Below are positions 32,401 to 44,400 of a DNA stretch of 64,000 nt, piece by piece (position 1 is the stretch's first letter; each line of letters starts with the position of its first letter). The translations under genes and the position numbers were made by a program. The stretch is from Hyperoodon ampullatus. Lineage: Eukaryota; Chordata; Mammalia; Artiodactyla; Ziphiidae. Under the pieces are notes generated by a model. It saw nothing but the letters and a program-made list of their open reading frames with translations, did no database searches and was not told the origin of the DNA. Location of the stretch: NCBI GenBank assembly GCA_949752795.1, contig OX457074.1:8569527-8633526 (forward strand). The letters are read 5' to 3'.

Positions 32401-35400
32401 GGCTGATTGACCTGCAGGACTCTCTCTTACCTCAGGCTTCTCACTTTGCTCCCCTTTGTTGTTGTTTTCTAGGGGCTCAGCTAGGAGTTTCCAGTTGTCT
32501 GGGAAAATGCCAGAAGAGCTCACCGGATGCTGGGAGGCAGCCCTTTTCTGGAAAGTCCTTTTACTTGGATCTGCCCGCTGGCAAGAACCTCCAGTTTTTG
32601 ACGGGGGCCATCCAGCAGCTGGGTGGGGTATGTAACCTGCTTCTCTCCTGTGGTACCATATGCCTTTGCACATTGTAGGGCAGGAGCTGGAGAGGGATTA
32701 TATCTGTGACCTCCAGGTATTTTCAGGGGTATCACTACATTTTCCAAAGCAATTTAAGTGTAAACTATTTTTTAAAAATAAAATTAAATTTGTTCCCTAA
32801 TTGGAAAAGTAATATCTGTTCATTCTAGAGACTTTGGAGAACATGGAACTGTTCAAGTAACAACCATCATTGTGATAGATTTATTTTCTTGTGGATTCTT
32901 TTCTTCTTTCCCTTCCCTTCCCTTCCCTTCCCTTCCTCTTTCTTTCTCTCTCCCTCGTGGCTTTATTGAGATATAATTCACATACCATACAACTCACCCA
33001 TTTAAAATATACAGTTCAATGGTTCTTATTATACTCACAGAGATGTGCAAATTGTGTGATTACACAGTCAATTCTAGAACATTTTTATCGGCCCCCCCCA
33101 AAAAAAACCCATACCTATCATAGTCACTCCCCATTTCCCTCAACACTCCCAGCCCTGTATAACCACTCATCTACTTTATTTTATTTAATGCTTATTTTCT
33201 GTGTAGCTATGATCATGAATACATTTTTGATTGCCAACTTTTTGCCCATAACCTTAAAGCATTAGCACTTTCCTATCATTCTTACCCCTCATGGACATTC
33301 TTTGTAATGAGTATATAATATCCTTTTGAGTGGATTATTAATTTATTTAACAGTTAACCTATGGACGTTTAGATTATTTCTAAATTTTAGCTCTTATAAA
33401 TAGTACTGTGATGAACAACTTTGGGAAAAAAGCATTTGCTGTATCTGAGTCCATTACAATATTTTCTAGAGCACATCATACAGTACTTTTTGTAAGGGGT
33501 TGACAGGGCTATTTCTGTTTAGAAAATAGGATGGTAACACTTGGCCCAAAAGAGGCAGGTAACTGGGGAAATTGCATGAATAGGAACAGAATGCAGAGGC
33601 TCTTTGCTATCAAACGAATGGAAACTCAGGGATGTAGAAACTCAGCAATGGGGATGGACAGGATGAGGATTATACACCCAAACCGGCCCAAAATTACATG
33701 CTGAACTTTCAGTCTGTTCTTTCATTTAGGCTTTGCTGTGTAAGAAACCACCCCAGAACTTGGGCTTAAAACAATTTATTGTTTCTCACTGTTTTGTGTA
33801 CTGGCTGAGTGGTTTCTCTGCTGCTTTCATAAGGGCTCACACCTGCAGCTGCATTCGGCTGCAGGGTCAGCTGGGCTGGAAGGACCAAAGATGACCTCAC
33901 TCACACAGCTGGCAGTTGGTGCTGGCTGCCTCTATGTGACTTCTCATATATTGTATGAGGAGTGTCTTACATACATCATATGTATATACACCATCATATG
34001 TACATACAGTGAGCTAGACCAGCTAATTTACAAGGTGGTCTTAGGGCAGCTTTCCCAGAAGATGAAGGGAGAAGCTATAAGGTCTCTTGAGGCCTAGGCT
34101 GTAGAACTCACACGTATTACTTTCATCACATTCTGTTGGTCAAAAGGAGTCCAATTCAAGGGAGTGGACAAATAGGCTCCATCTCCTGATGGGAGGAACA
34201 GCAAAGTCAAAGGAGTGGGTTTGTTGGGATGGGAGGAACGTGTGGCCCTGAAATCATCTATCTTTTTGCCATATTACAGAAGATAGACACACTCCTTCAA
34301 GCCATAGCTTTAAAGATGTTTTAAAATTGTGATAAAATGTACATGACATAAAATATGCCTTTTTAACCATTTATAAATTCATTCTTTTAGGTTCATTGGC
34401 ATTAATTACATTCATCCTGTTGTATAACCATCACTATCTGTTTCCAAAACTTTTTTCACCCCAAACAGAAACTCTGTAACCTTTAAGCAGTAACTTCCCA
34501 TTGCACCTCCCCCTAGCCCCCGTAATGCAAATCTACATTATGTTTCTGCATTTGCCCATTCTAGATACCTCATATCAGTGGAATGACTGATGTTTGTCCT
34601 TTTGTGTCTGGCTTATTACACTTTAGCATAAAGTTTTCAAGGTTCACCCATGTTGTAGAATAGATCAGAGCTTCATTTCTTTCTCATGGCTGAATAATGC
34701 TCATTGTATGGATAGACCACATTTTGCTTATCCATTCATCCATTGATGGACACTCGGGTTGTTTCTGCTTTTTAGCTATTATGAATAATGCTGCAGTGAA
34801 CACTGGTGAACAAGCATCCATTCGAGTCCTTGTTTTCAATTCTGTTGGGTGTATACCTCGGAGCGGAATTGCCGGGTCATGTGGTAATCCATGTTTAGCT
34901 TTTTGAGGAACCTAAACTTTTTTTTTTAAACCTAAGTGTCAGGCTTCTCATCCAGTCACACTTCAGAGAGATCATCCATCCTTACTTTCACAGGTGTGCT
35001 GGAGCTGGCAGCTACTGGTTCACGAGAACCAATTGTTAGCATCTCTTTCCAGTTCCACATTCATTGATGTCATCTGGCTAGCTTGAAATCAGCCACAATT
35101 GTATTTTACCCCACAGAAATCGGCAAATGCTACAAAGCGGGTTTTTTCACCCGGAGAGTTGGTCATTAAGCATTTGCCAGCTCACTGCTGCTCATTTCCA
35201 TCTTTTCTTCTTCCCACAGACATGAGTTTTGTCAGTGTGTTTCCGGCACTGTGTTGGGTTCTTGGGATGCAAGATGCATCAGACCCTCTCAGTGCCGTGA
35301 CGGGCTCACAGGTAAGATGAGCAGATATTTAGGCAGCTGAGTCATAGCCAAAACCCATTTTTGTTTCAGGCTCCTTTTGGTAGGGTGGTCAAGATTACCG

Positions 35401-38400
35401 ATGCAGCGTCTGGATGTCCCAGTGTACCTTCACAGCAAAATCATGGCTTAGCCAAGCTCTGATCTTCTCCGATCACTTCAGTGTGCTCTCACTCCAGGCA
35501 AACTCAAACTAGTCAAATACTCAGAGCCTCCGGGCTTCTGCTGCTGGGTCAGGAGGAGCTGCAGTTCTGGAGACAAGAACCTGTGTTATATATATATATA
35601 TATAAACCCTGTTATATTTCAGGATGATGTCTTCTTGGGGGCCTGGCACTGAACTGCATTTGGTCTATTTAAAGACATTGATTCTAGAACTTCTGGCAGC
35701 CAAGATTTCCTTCCCCTACCTCTCGATACTGATGATTCTACTTCTGCCTTTTGGGTTTTAGCCACCTCTGTGATCTGGTTTCAGGTAATTGAGGGGTTTC
35801 TGAGCAAAGAAGTAAGTTACATCGTGTCCAGCCACAGGGAGGCGAAGGCCGAGAGCAGCGGGACAAGTCACAGAGGCTGCCCCAGCCCCGGCGAGGTCAC
35901 AGTGGAAACACTGTCCGTAGCCAACCCAAAAGGCAGCCGTGCCAGCCCCGCACAGAAAGCTGTGGACTCGGTAAGAACCTCATGGGGCAGGAAGTGTGTG
36001 TCCGATAAACGAAGGAAGTAGGCCTCGGCGAGCCCGCTTCGGCAGTTTCTGGTTTTAGTTTCATCTGGTTTATTTTAATCTCATATTTGAATTCAGGGGC
36101 TGAAACTATCTTATCATAGCTCTGGATCCACACACCTCAGCGACATGCTATCCCCACGCCTTCCATTCTGTGATAAACGTTCACTTTTTCTGGGACTTCA
36201 GAGTCTGAGGTTCAGAAACAGAGAGTCCTCTGTAAACCAGAGAGGGCTTGTTGGGTTGGCCGAAGCTTGTCTGCTGGGGAGCGCGGGCTCTTCAAGAGAG
36301 GTCTCAGGACATTTGTAACGCTTGATCTTGGGTGAATTCAGAATGCCCTTCACCAGGCTCCAAGCTGCCTGGGCTGCAGCTCCCTGTGGGTGACCTGAAC
36401 TTGAGTGTGGCTTTACCTTTACCTCTGAAAGGTTCTCCGGGCTCTCACTTCTGCCACTCCTCAGCTGTCACTGCTCCCAGCTCTCCGAGGGATGTGACTC
36501 CCAGACGTCCTTGCCAGCCCCCGTGGAAACATCTGTTTGTGCACAGGTGGTCTCCACAGCTGCCCCCATTGCTCTTCTCTTCCGCCAGGTGCCTCTGAGC
36601 AGAGGGAAGGAGCTCCTGCAGAAGGCCATCAGAAACCAGGTGAGCTGAGGGGGACGGGCTGGAGGCCGGTGTCTCTGGCACAGGGACAGAGTTAGCCTTG
36701 CCTCCGGAGGCTCTTCTGAAGCACTAACACAAAAGGCACACCCGGGCAGACGTGTAGAATTGTCGAGATTTTCTCCTTACAAACGAGGAAGTGGGGCTCA
36801 GAGAAGTTCAGTAATCTGCCCAGAGTCACCCAGGGTGGAGGTGGTGGAGCCAGGATTTGACTCCATGGTCTTTCCAACTCCAGGGCCTCCCAAGAGAACT
36901 TGGGAGAAACGCTGTGGCACGTGTCAGACTTTGTACGGCTTTCACAAGTAGCTGTTTATCCTTTTTGTGAGAATCCAGGGCCATTACAGTGAAGTGGCAG
37001 GAGGAGGAGTTAAGGTGACCTTGCAAAGGAGTAGTTCAGGTGCCATCAATGGGCGCCTTGGCTGTGGCTGCGACGCGGGAGGGTGGTGTCGCCGGACTCG
37101 GGCAACCAGCGTAGTTTCCTGCTCGATGATGGTGACTGTCACTAGTGTTTATTGTGTCCTTCTGGTCCCAAGGTGGCCGGAGCAGAGTCTATAGGCAAAT
37201 CAGCAGTCCATGCCCTCCCGATGTGGCCAGCCCGTGCGGAGGACAGGGTCTTCCCGGGGGTTGGGGTCAATTGTCTAGGCTCTGTGCTCTCGCCCCTGTC
37301 CAGCCCCCCCACAACAACCCCGCACATGGATGACCCGTAGCTTCCAGAAGCCAGGCCAGCCTGTCCCCTGATGGTCAGGCCTTGGGGGGTTGCATGCTCC
37401 TGCCTGACTTGGCTTGTCTTTCCAGGGCAGCAGCGGCGGAGGCGGTGGCAGGCGCGGCAGTAGCCTCCTGAGCAACGCCCGCTCCTGGGGGGTGCGGATT
37501 CTCCACGTGGATGGTACCCTTCCTACCCGGGGCCTGCGGAGGGGAGGGTTGCCGACTTTGTCTGGGAACCTCGGCTGTGATAGGGACCAGAGTCGTGTAC
37601 TAGTTGAAGCCAAATGTACTCAGTTACTTACTGTGTTGCTCTGCTAAGGTGGGGGGCGTGGAGAGCAGCACTAGCAATAGCAGAGCGCAGGTGCTGGGAG
37701 ATGCTGCTTTGTTTAACCCACGTGACAGCTCTCCTCAGCTGGTGGGACAATCCTGTTTTACAAATAAACAAATTCTAATATCCATGACCCCTTATCAGGT
37801 ATTTACTCTGTGCTAGGAATCGCCTTATTTAATCCTCACCGAAGTCTTCTGCCCATTGTACAGATGAAGAAATTGAGCCTCAGAGAATGGATTAAGTAAA
37901 TTATCCATAGTCTCACCAGGAGTGAATAGTGTGGCTCACATTCTCACCTATTTTGGCTCAACTAAATTTCATGTTCTTTCTTTCCTCTAGGGTTGCCTCA
38001 CACTATAACCCCCTGTTTGCAGGTTATAATAAATTTACATGAGAATAGCTGTCTTGAATCAGCAGCTGCACTTTGAGTCTGGGGTTTTTTCTCTGACCCC
38101 TTGAAGGGGGATGGTCCAGATCCAGCCCTAGATCTGTGGTCAGTGGGGGGATGCGGGTGGTAGGGAACTGTGCTGGGGAAGATCCTGGTCTGGGATGCTG
38201 GGGGGTTCCATCGCCACTGGAAAACCAGTCATTTCTGACCTGATCTAATTTCCTGCCTTCCGTGTATTAGAGAAGCTGCAGCATGTGTAGCCCGTGCTGG
38301 GTCTGCCACCTAAGGGTGCATCTGAGTAACTGCCATGGCTTGGTCTCCCCCACAGAAGCCGCTCTTCAGTAGTACCTTAAAGCTCTTTATGGGTCATAAG

Positions 38401-41400
38401 GCACCTCCTGTTCAAGACTTGTATTCAGTGCTCCAAAGAAGCGTGAAGCCAGCTTAGGTACTTTTCCAGGGATAGAGGACCCAGTCCTCTCTTTTATTAT
38501 CAGCAGGTGCAGAGATGATACGTAGCCAGAAGGTGGCAGGCAAGGCTGGTGTGATCCAGTGAGCCAGGCCGGGTGAGAGGTTTAGTCTCCCAGCCCCAAG
38601 ATGGGGCTGTGCTGGGGAAACGAGGAGAGGAAGCCTTTGGCCGCAGCCCTCTGTTTCCTCCACAGAAATGATGATGCATGTGCAGCAGCTGTCTCTTGAT
38701 GTGCCATGTGTGAAGAAACAAGGGCCAAAGAAGCCAGAGGTAGGTCATTCCCCTGAACTGAAGGGCAACAGTAAAGTCTGTGACAACGCTGGTAAACCCA
38801 TGACCCACTCCAGCCACCTCCTTCTGGCCTTGACCGAGAGGAGCTCGGCCTCGGTCAGCTCGTCCCTGGTGCTCACAGCCCTGCGTTGCCCTGTCTTCTC
38901 TCCTCCCTGTGCTACCTGCGCATACCCCATGCTACACTGAGGCATTCATTGCGGCCTGGGCTGTGGACTGCCTGCGGGTAGTCCTGGCCTGGATAAAACA
39001 AACACTCATGGCCTGCTGGCCAGGCTGCCCTTCTGGGGATGGCTCTTGGCCGGGGGATGAGCCTACAGATTGCACGGGTGGCGGCAGCGGGGTGATGGTG
39101 TTGGAAATAGCTGCCATATTCCAAATTCTTGTTTGGCTTTTCCTTCCTTTGCTGGAGTTAGAAATTGATGTGTACCACATCAAGAGAGCCGGGCTGATTT
39201 AAAGCCACGGTGTATTCACCCAGCCTGAATCCGAGGAAAAATTAAGCCCTACAGGTCCATCCAGGGCCTGATACCCAGGAGCAGAACCACATCCAAACCA
39301 GATGGCGCGCTCAGCCTTGACACCCCTCGCCCCACCCCCTCTGGTTTGGGCATCTTTAGGGTCTTGCTGCCGCTGCTAAATAGATTTACATTGCTCGCAT
39401 TTGGGAAAAGTATACAATGAAAGTCTCGTTCCCCTCCAACCCCTCTCCCCAGCCACCGAGCTCCCTGCCTGAGGTCCACAATGTGCACAGTTTCTCAAGT
39501 GTCCTTCCAGGACTCCAAGCATCTACAAGCAGATACGTCAAAATTCCCCCCTTTTACGCGAATACACAGTATTTTTACTTTGCTTTGTTCGCTTAATAAT
39601 CTCTTTTGTAGTTACTTGGGATCCTTTCGGAGCAAGTTCTGGGTGCAATCTGCTAATAGGTGAGGGCAGGTGGCAGGCTTCTTCGGGCTGTGTTTGCCCC
39701 GGCAGTGTGGCCTGGAGGAGAATCTGGAACCTCCTCAGGCCCAGAGGCACAGACAGTCATGGAGCCGTTGGATCTCTCATCCTATCTGCACCCTCCCAAC
39801 TCTAACTGATTTTTAAAAATTTGTTCCATTTGGTTTTTAATATTAGCTTTGTTTGACCTTGGCCTAAAAGTTGGTTTTTTTTCTTTTTTTTTTAGTTTAT
39901 TTATTTATTTTTGGCTGCGTGGGCCTTCGTTGCTGCATGCAGGTTTTCTCTAGTTGCAGCAAGCGGGGGCTATTCTTCATAGTGGTGCACAGACTTCTCA
40001 TCACAGTGGCTTCTCTTGTTGTGGAGCACGGGCTCTAGGCTCACGGGCTTCAGTAGTTGTGGCACATGGGCTCAGTAGTTGTGACTTGAGGGCTCTAGAG
40101 CACAGGCTCAGTAGTTGTGGCGCACGGCCTTAGTTGCTCCTCAGCATGTGGGATCTTCCCGGACCAGGGCTCAAACCTGTGTCCCCTGCATCGGCAGGCG
40201 GATTCTTAACCACTGCGCCACCACGGAAGTCCCCTAAAAGTTGGTTTTGACAAACACAGTCAGGGTATGCAAGATAGGGCACCGTAAGCAAGAGGCGCTG
40301 TCTTCACCCTTTTCCTATCAGCTTCCCTGAAATGGCAGCCATGCCTAGAAAATACAGGCTGCCGTTAGCAAGCACCTACTCTGCATCAGGACTGTTACCT
40401 GCTGGAATTTCATCTGTGCCACATCCAGAGAGTTAAGTGGGAACTCCGCACGTCGGGCCCCTAGCCCTTGCTCTTTGCTCTGCCTTGCATTCCCTGTACA
40501 AAGTCAGCTGCTGTTGAGATTCAACGCACAGTGTTCACCACACTTGAAGTCCCCGGGGAGGTGGAGGGAGCCGTGGTACTCAGGTCTGCTCCAGCTCACA
40601 GTCCAGCCGTGGGCAGGAAGCTAAGTGGGGCAGACTGGTGGCAACTCGGCTCACTGGGCCCAGTTCCTCAACCCCCCCCCCCCACCGGCTGCCTCACATC
40701 CTTAACCTATTTTCCCTTTCCATTTAGGGAACGTGTCCAGCAGAGTCAAGAACGCGGAAAGGTCAGTGTGATAGTTCTTCCTCGTTTAATTGCCATCCCT
40801 CCCTCCCTAAATGCTTCCCCACGACTCCCTCTGTGGCAGCATCTGCTCACTTTTCTGCGGCAGGAAGCAAGTCCAGATTGTATTGCCCCATCATGTTTCC
40901 GGGGCCTGAGCTTTGGAGAGGAGAGTGGTGGGAGAGAGGCCTCCACGAGCAAGTCCCGGGCTGCTGGGCCGGGCCTTCTCTTTAGAGCCAAGACCTCAGG
41001 CGGTCGCTCTGGCTCCTGCATCCTCTGCCTGTTCCTGGTCATTGATCGAAGTTCAGCATCCTTTTCCTTCTGATTCAGGAGCGGTTTGGGGTGGGCACTT
41101 TGACAGCTGCCTACCACTTTCAGAAATGCCAGACTTCCTGAAATTGACAAACAGGCAGATTGATAGGCCCGGCTCCCAGCTCCTCTTGGACAGCAGGAGA
41201 GTTTCTCCCCCTGGATGTTTCTCCCAAAGATGCTCTTTAAGTGGCATTTATTCGTGCACAAACAGGAGCTAAGAAAAGTCACTTGGCACCTCTCACGTTT
41301 GAAATTCAAGGAAATCTGTAGGGGAATTGATTTTAATTACTGTCTCAGTTAATTAGAAAGACGAGAAGTTGCCCCAAAAAGTAATTAATGGGAGCTGCTG

Positions 41401-44400
41401 CTGCACAAGGAGAAAGGCTGCATCTGTTTGGGCACTGGCGGCCTGGAGCGGGTCTGGGAGCTGAGAGGGGCCAGCCTCTTTGGGGATTTGGTGGCTGCTA
41501 GTTCTTCCCAGGCTTCCAGTGCCTTGGCTGCCCCTTTGACAGGACTTCTGGTCATTGTGGGAGCGTGGAAGTGGTTTATAATGCCTAAGAGAGTCTGTAA
41601 ACTGTGCAGATAGGCAGCTAGTAGGGGATGAACCTCTTGATTAATTGACTCCAAATTTGTCTTCTCAGCACCCCTTTGCCCTGTTTTTTCAGGAACCAGA
41701 TTTCACTTTTGATATTTTTTTACTGTCCTTCTGCCAAGACCTCGAAACACTCTTCAGCTCCCTTCCTCACTGCTCCTCCCCTTAAAAAAAAACCAGGATC
41801 CTCATGGAGAATTCTGTCTAGGAGCTGTTCTCAGGCCCCCTGGGATTCTGAGACACCAGGAGTAAAGGAGCTGAAGGAGCTGAGGCTTTTAGCAGAAACC
41901 AACAGGGGCTAGGTTTCTCCCACGCAGCCAAGTTTCTGATGGTCGAGGTTGACAGCCTCCAGCCCCCACACGCAGGAGGCTGAGGGCGGGCACACCTAGG
42001 ACCCCGGGCACCCTGCAGCCTCTCCCCCCAAGAGTTGCTGCCTCTCTCCCAGGTAGAGGCTGGAGGAATTAGGAGTGGGTGCCTCGCTCTGCAAATGGAA
42101 AGGTGCACCTCGGGGCGGCGAGTGTTCCAGCTCCAAGAGCCTTTTAGGCTTTGGCAGAGCCTCACCTCCCTGAACATTTCCTGCATGTAGAGCTCAGGCC
42201 CCGCACCGGAGCAGACAGATGGCTAACGGGCGCACTCTTCCTTCCAGTGGCCAGACTGAAGGCACCGTTCCTCAAAGTCGAAGATGAGAGCAGGTGAGTG
42301 GGCCACCAGACGCACATGGAGGAGAGGTACTCGGGGGCCCCAAGCTGCCATGGGGACATGGAGCCCCTCAGCCCTGAACTTTTGTCTTCCCTGGAAGCCC
42401 CTTTGTCCCCTCTGTCATGGAAAAGTCTCACACCGTGCCTCTCAGGAGGCACTGTGCCTCTCAGGCACTCCTCTTGGTCATGAGTCAGAGGTTAATGATC
42501 CTGTGTGTGAATTCCCTCCTTTTAATGCTCTGCTTTTATGAGTCCCTGGTGTCCCATCCAGGCTCAGTTTTGCTCCTCGTTTCCCCCCACATGTACACTG
42601 ACACTTAACACCGAATCGTTGCTGGTATTAGTGCTCGTACAGTCTTGGATGAAGTGAAGATCTCTGGGGTGATATTGGGGTTCCCTTGTCAGACCACCTT
42701 GTACTTGATGAAGCCTTTCTGTTTGGCTGTGTAAAACCCTTTCCTGGTACATGTTATCTTGTGACAGCCCTGGGTAAAACTGGCATGAGGAGAGTCCATC
42801 CTCTTCCCAGTGGGGAAACTGAGGTCAGAGAAATTAAGGGACATGAACACGGCCACTTTCCTGAGGAATCTTAGCCCAAAGCTAGAATCCACATCCAGCC
42901 TGGCGCCCTCTCCACTCTGCTTTGTTTGTCCCCGATGAGGGCCCCTTCTTACCTAGAGCAGGAAGGTCACATCGATGATAACCTGATGAGCTGTTAGCCA
43001 CCTGGGTCACCACTGACTCTTCCGTAGAAACTAGATCAGAGTCTGTGAGAATCTAGAATTAACCCAAGAAGTTTTTTAAAAGAGAAAAAGCCCACATGTA
43101 CCCAGCAGCGACTCCTGCACCAGAATTCTCTGTGTCCCTCAGCTCAGGTGGGCCAGCTAAAGACCCAGCCCCAGGGCTTCCCCGTTGGCGCAGTGGTTGA
43201 GAATCTACCTGACAGTGCAGGGGACACGGGTTCGAGCCCTGGTCTGGGAGGATCCCACATGCCGCGGAGCAACTAGGCCCATGAGCCACAACTACTGAGA
43301 CTGCGCGTCTGGAGCCTGTGCTCTGCAACAAGAGAGGCCGCGACAGTGAGAGGCCTGCGCACTGCGATGAAGAGTGGCCCCCGCTTGCCACAACTAGAGA
43401 TAGCCCTCGCACAGAGACGAAGACCCAACACAGCAAAAATAAATAAATTAATAAACTCCTACCCCCAACATCTTCTTTAAAAAATAATAATAATAATAAT
43501 TACCTTTAAAAAAAAAAAAGAACCAGCCCCAGGAGCCTGGCCTGCCTGCCCATCCTCCAGATGGCACTGGCACACAGTACAGAGTTGGCTCTGGCAGCTC
43601 GAAAGCCAGTAGAAAGAACACAGGGATGGAAGGAGGCCCTCTCGTCTGCTGTTCCAGTGGGCCGGGAGGCACGTCCTTCACACTCGGCCCCTTCAGAACC
43701 AGCTAAGTCAAGTAGTCGTGACTCCAACGCAGTGGCTGAGACAGCGCCAGGGCCTCAGTATCTCTGCACGTGGCATGCACAGGCCATGTCACTGTTAACC
43801 GGAGCAGGGTACATGGGTTTGTGTGCCCCTGGCATCGTAGGCAAGATCCAAGTGGAGCTGAGCTTTCTTACGATCCTTTTTTACGTGTGGTTCTAAAGCA
43901 GGCGGTCTTCAAAGCCCAACGTAGCCACAGCAAACTCAACTTTCCAGGCTCCTAAGCAGGAACAAAGAAACATGGAGGAGGCGAAAGGCGGGTACCAGGG
44001 CTGTGAAGGGCGCCTCCTTCTCCTTCAGGGTCCAAGAAGACTTTTTTTTTTTGGCTGTGCCGCATAGCTTGTGGGATCTTAGTTCCCCGACCAGGGCTCG
44101 AACCCGAGCCCCCTGCAGTGGAAGCGCCGGGTCTTAACCACTGGACCACCAGGGAAGTCCCCAAGAAGACTCATTTGTTAATTCACTCCTGAGGCCATGG
44201 GGTTCTTACTGTGCCACCCAGCAACCCAGGGCCTGCTCTCCTCTGGAGCACTGGCCACTGCAACCCAACACGGTGTGCCCAGGGTTTGCTGAGTATCCAC
44301 AGATCGCCACATCTGGCTCTGAAAGTCTCCTGAATCTGAGCAACTTGAAGCAAACCTCCCAAACCACTCAGTATAGGTCTGACTATCCAGAACCTTCACT

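Larger units (their letters stand above)
28108..32484 (+). other. DBF4B: DBF4B intron 2
   Basis: Repeat-rich: SINEs at 29020-29328, 30781-30994, 31042-31253 and 31328-31434, a CA microsatellite, and an antisense L1 piece at 31640-32270. No further exon recognised. Confidence 0.8.
32628..35784 (+). other. DBF4B: DBF4B intron 3
   Basis: Contains two antisense L1 pieces and an unnamed old repeat. A stretch bounded by good splice sites (35220-35311) is reported as a candidate cryptic exon. An (AT)n run lies near 35588-35603. Confidence 0.75.

Noticed and set aside
40468..41073. 201-aa plus-strand ORF around DBF4B exon 8
   Set aside because: It reads through exon 8 and its flanking introns; the 34-nt exon with correct phase explains the conserved part.
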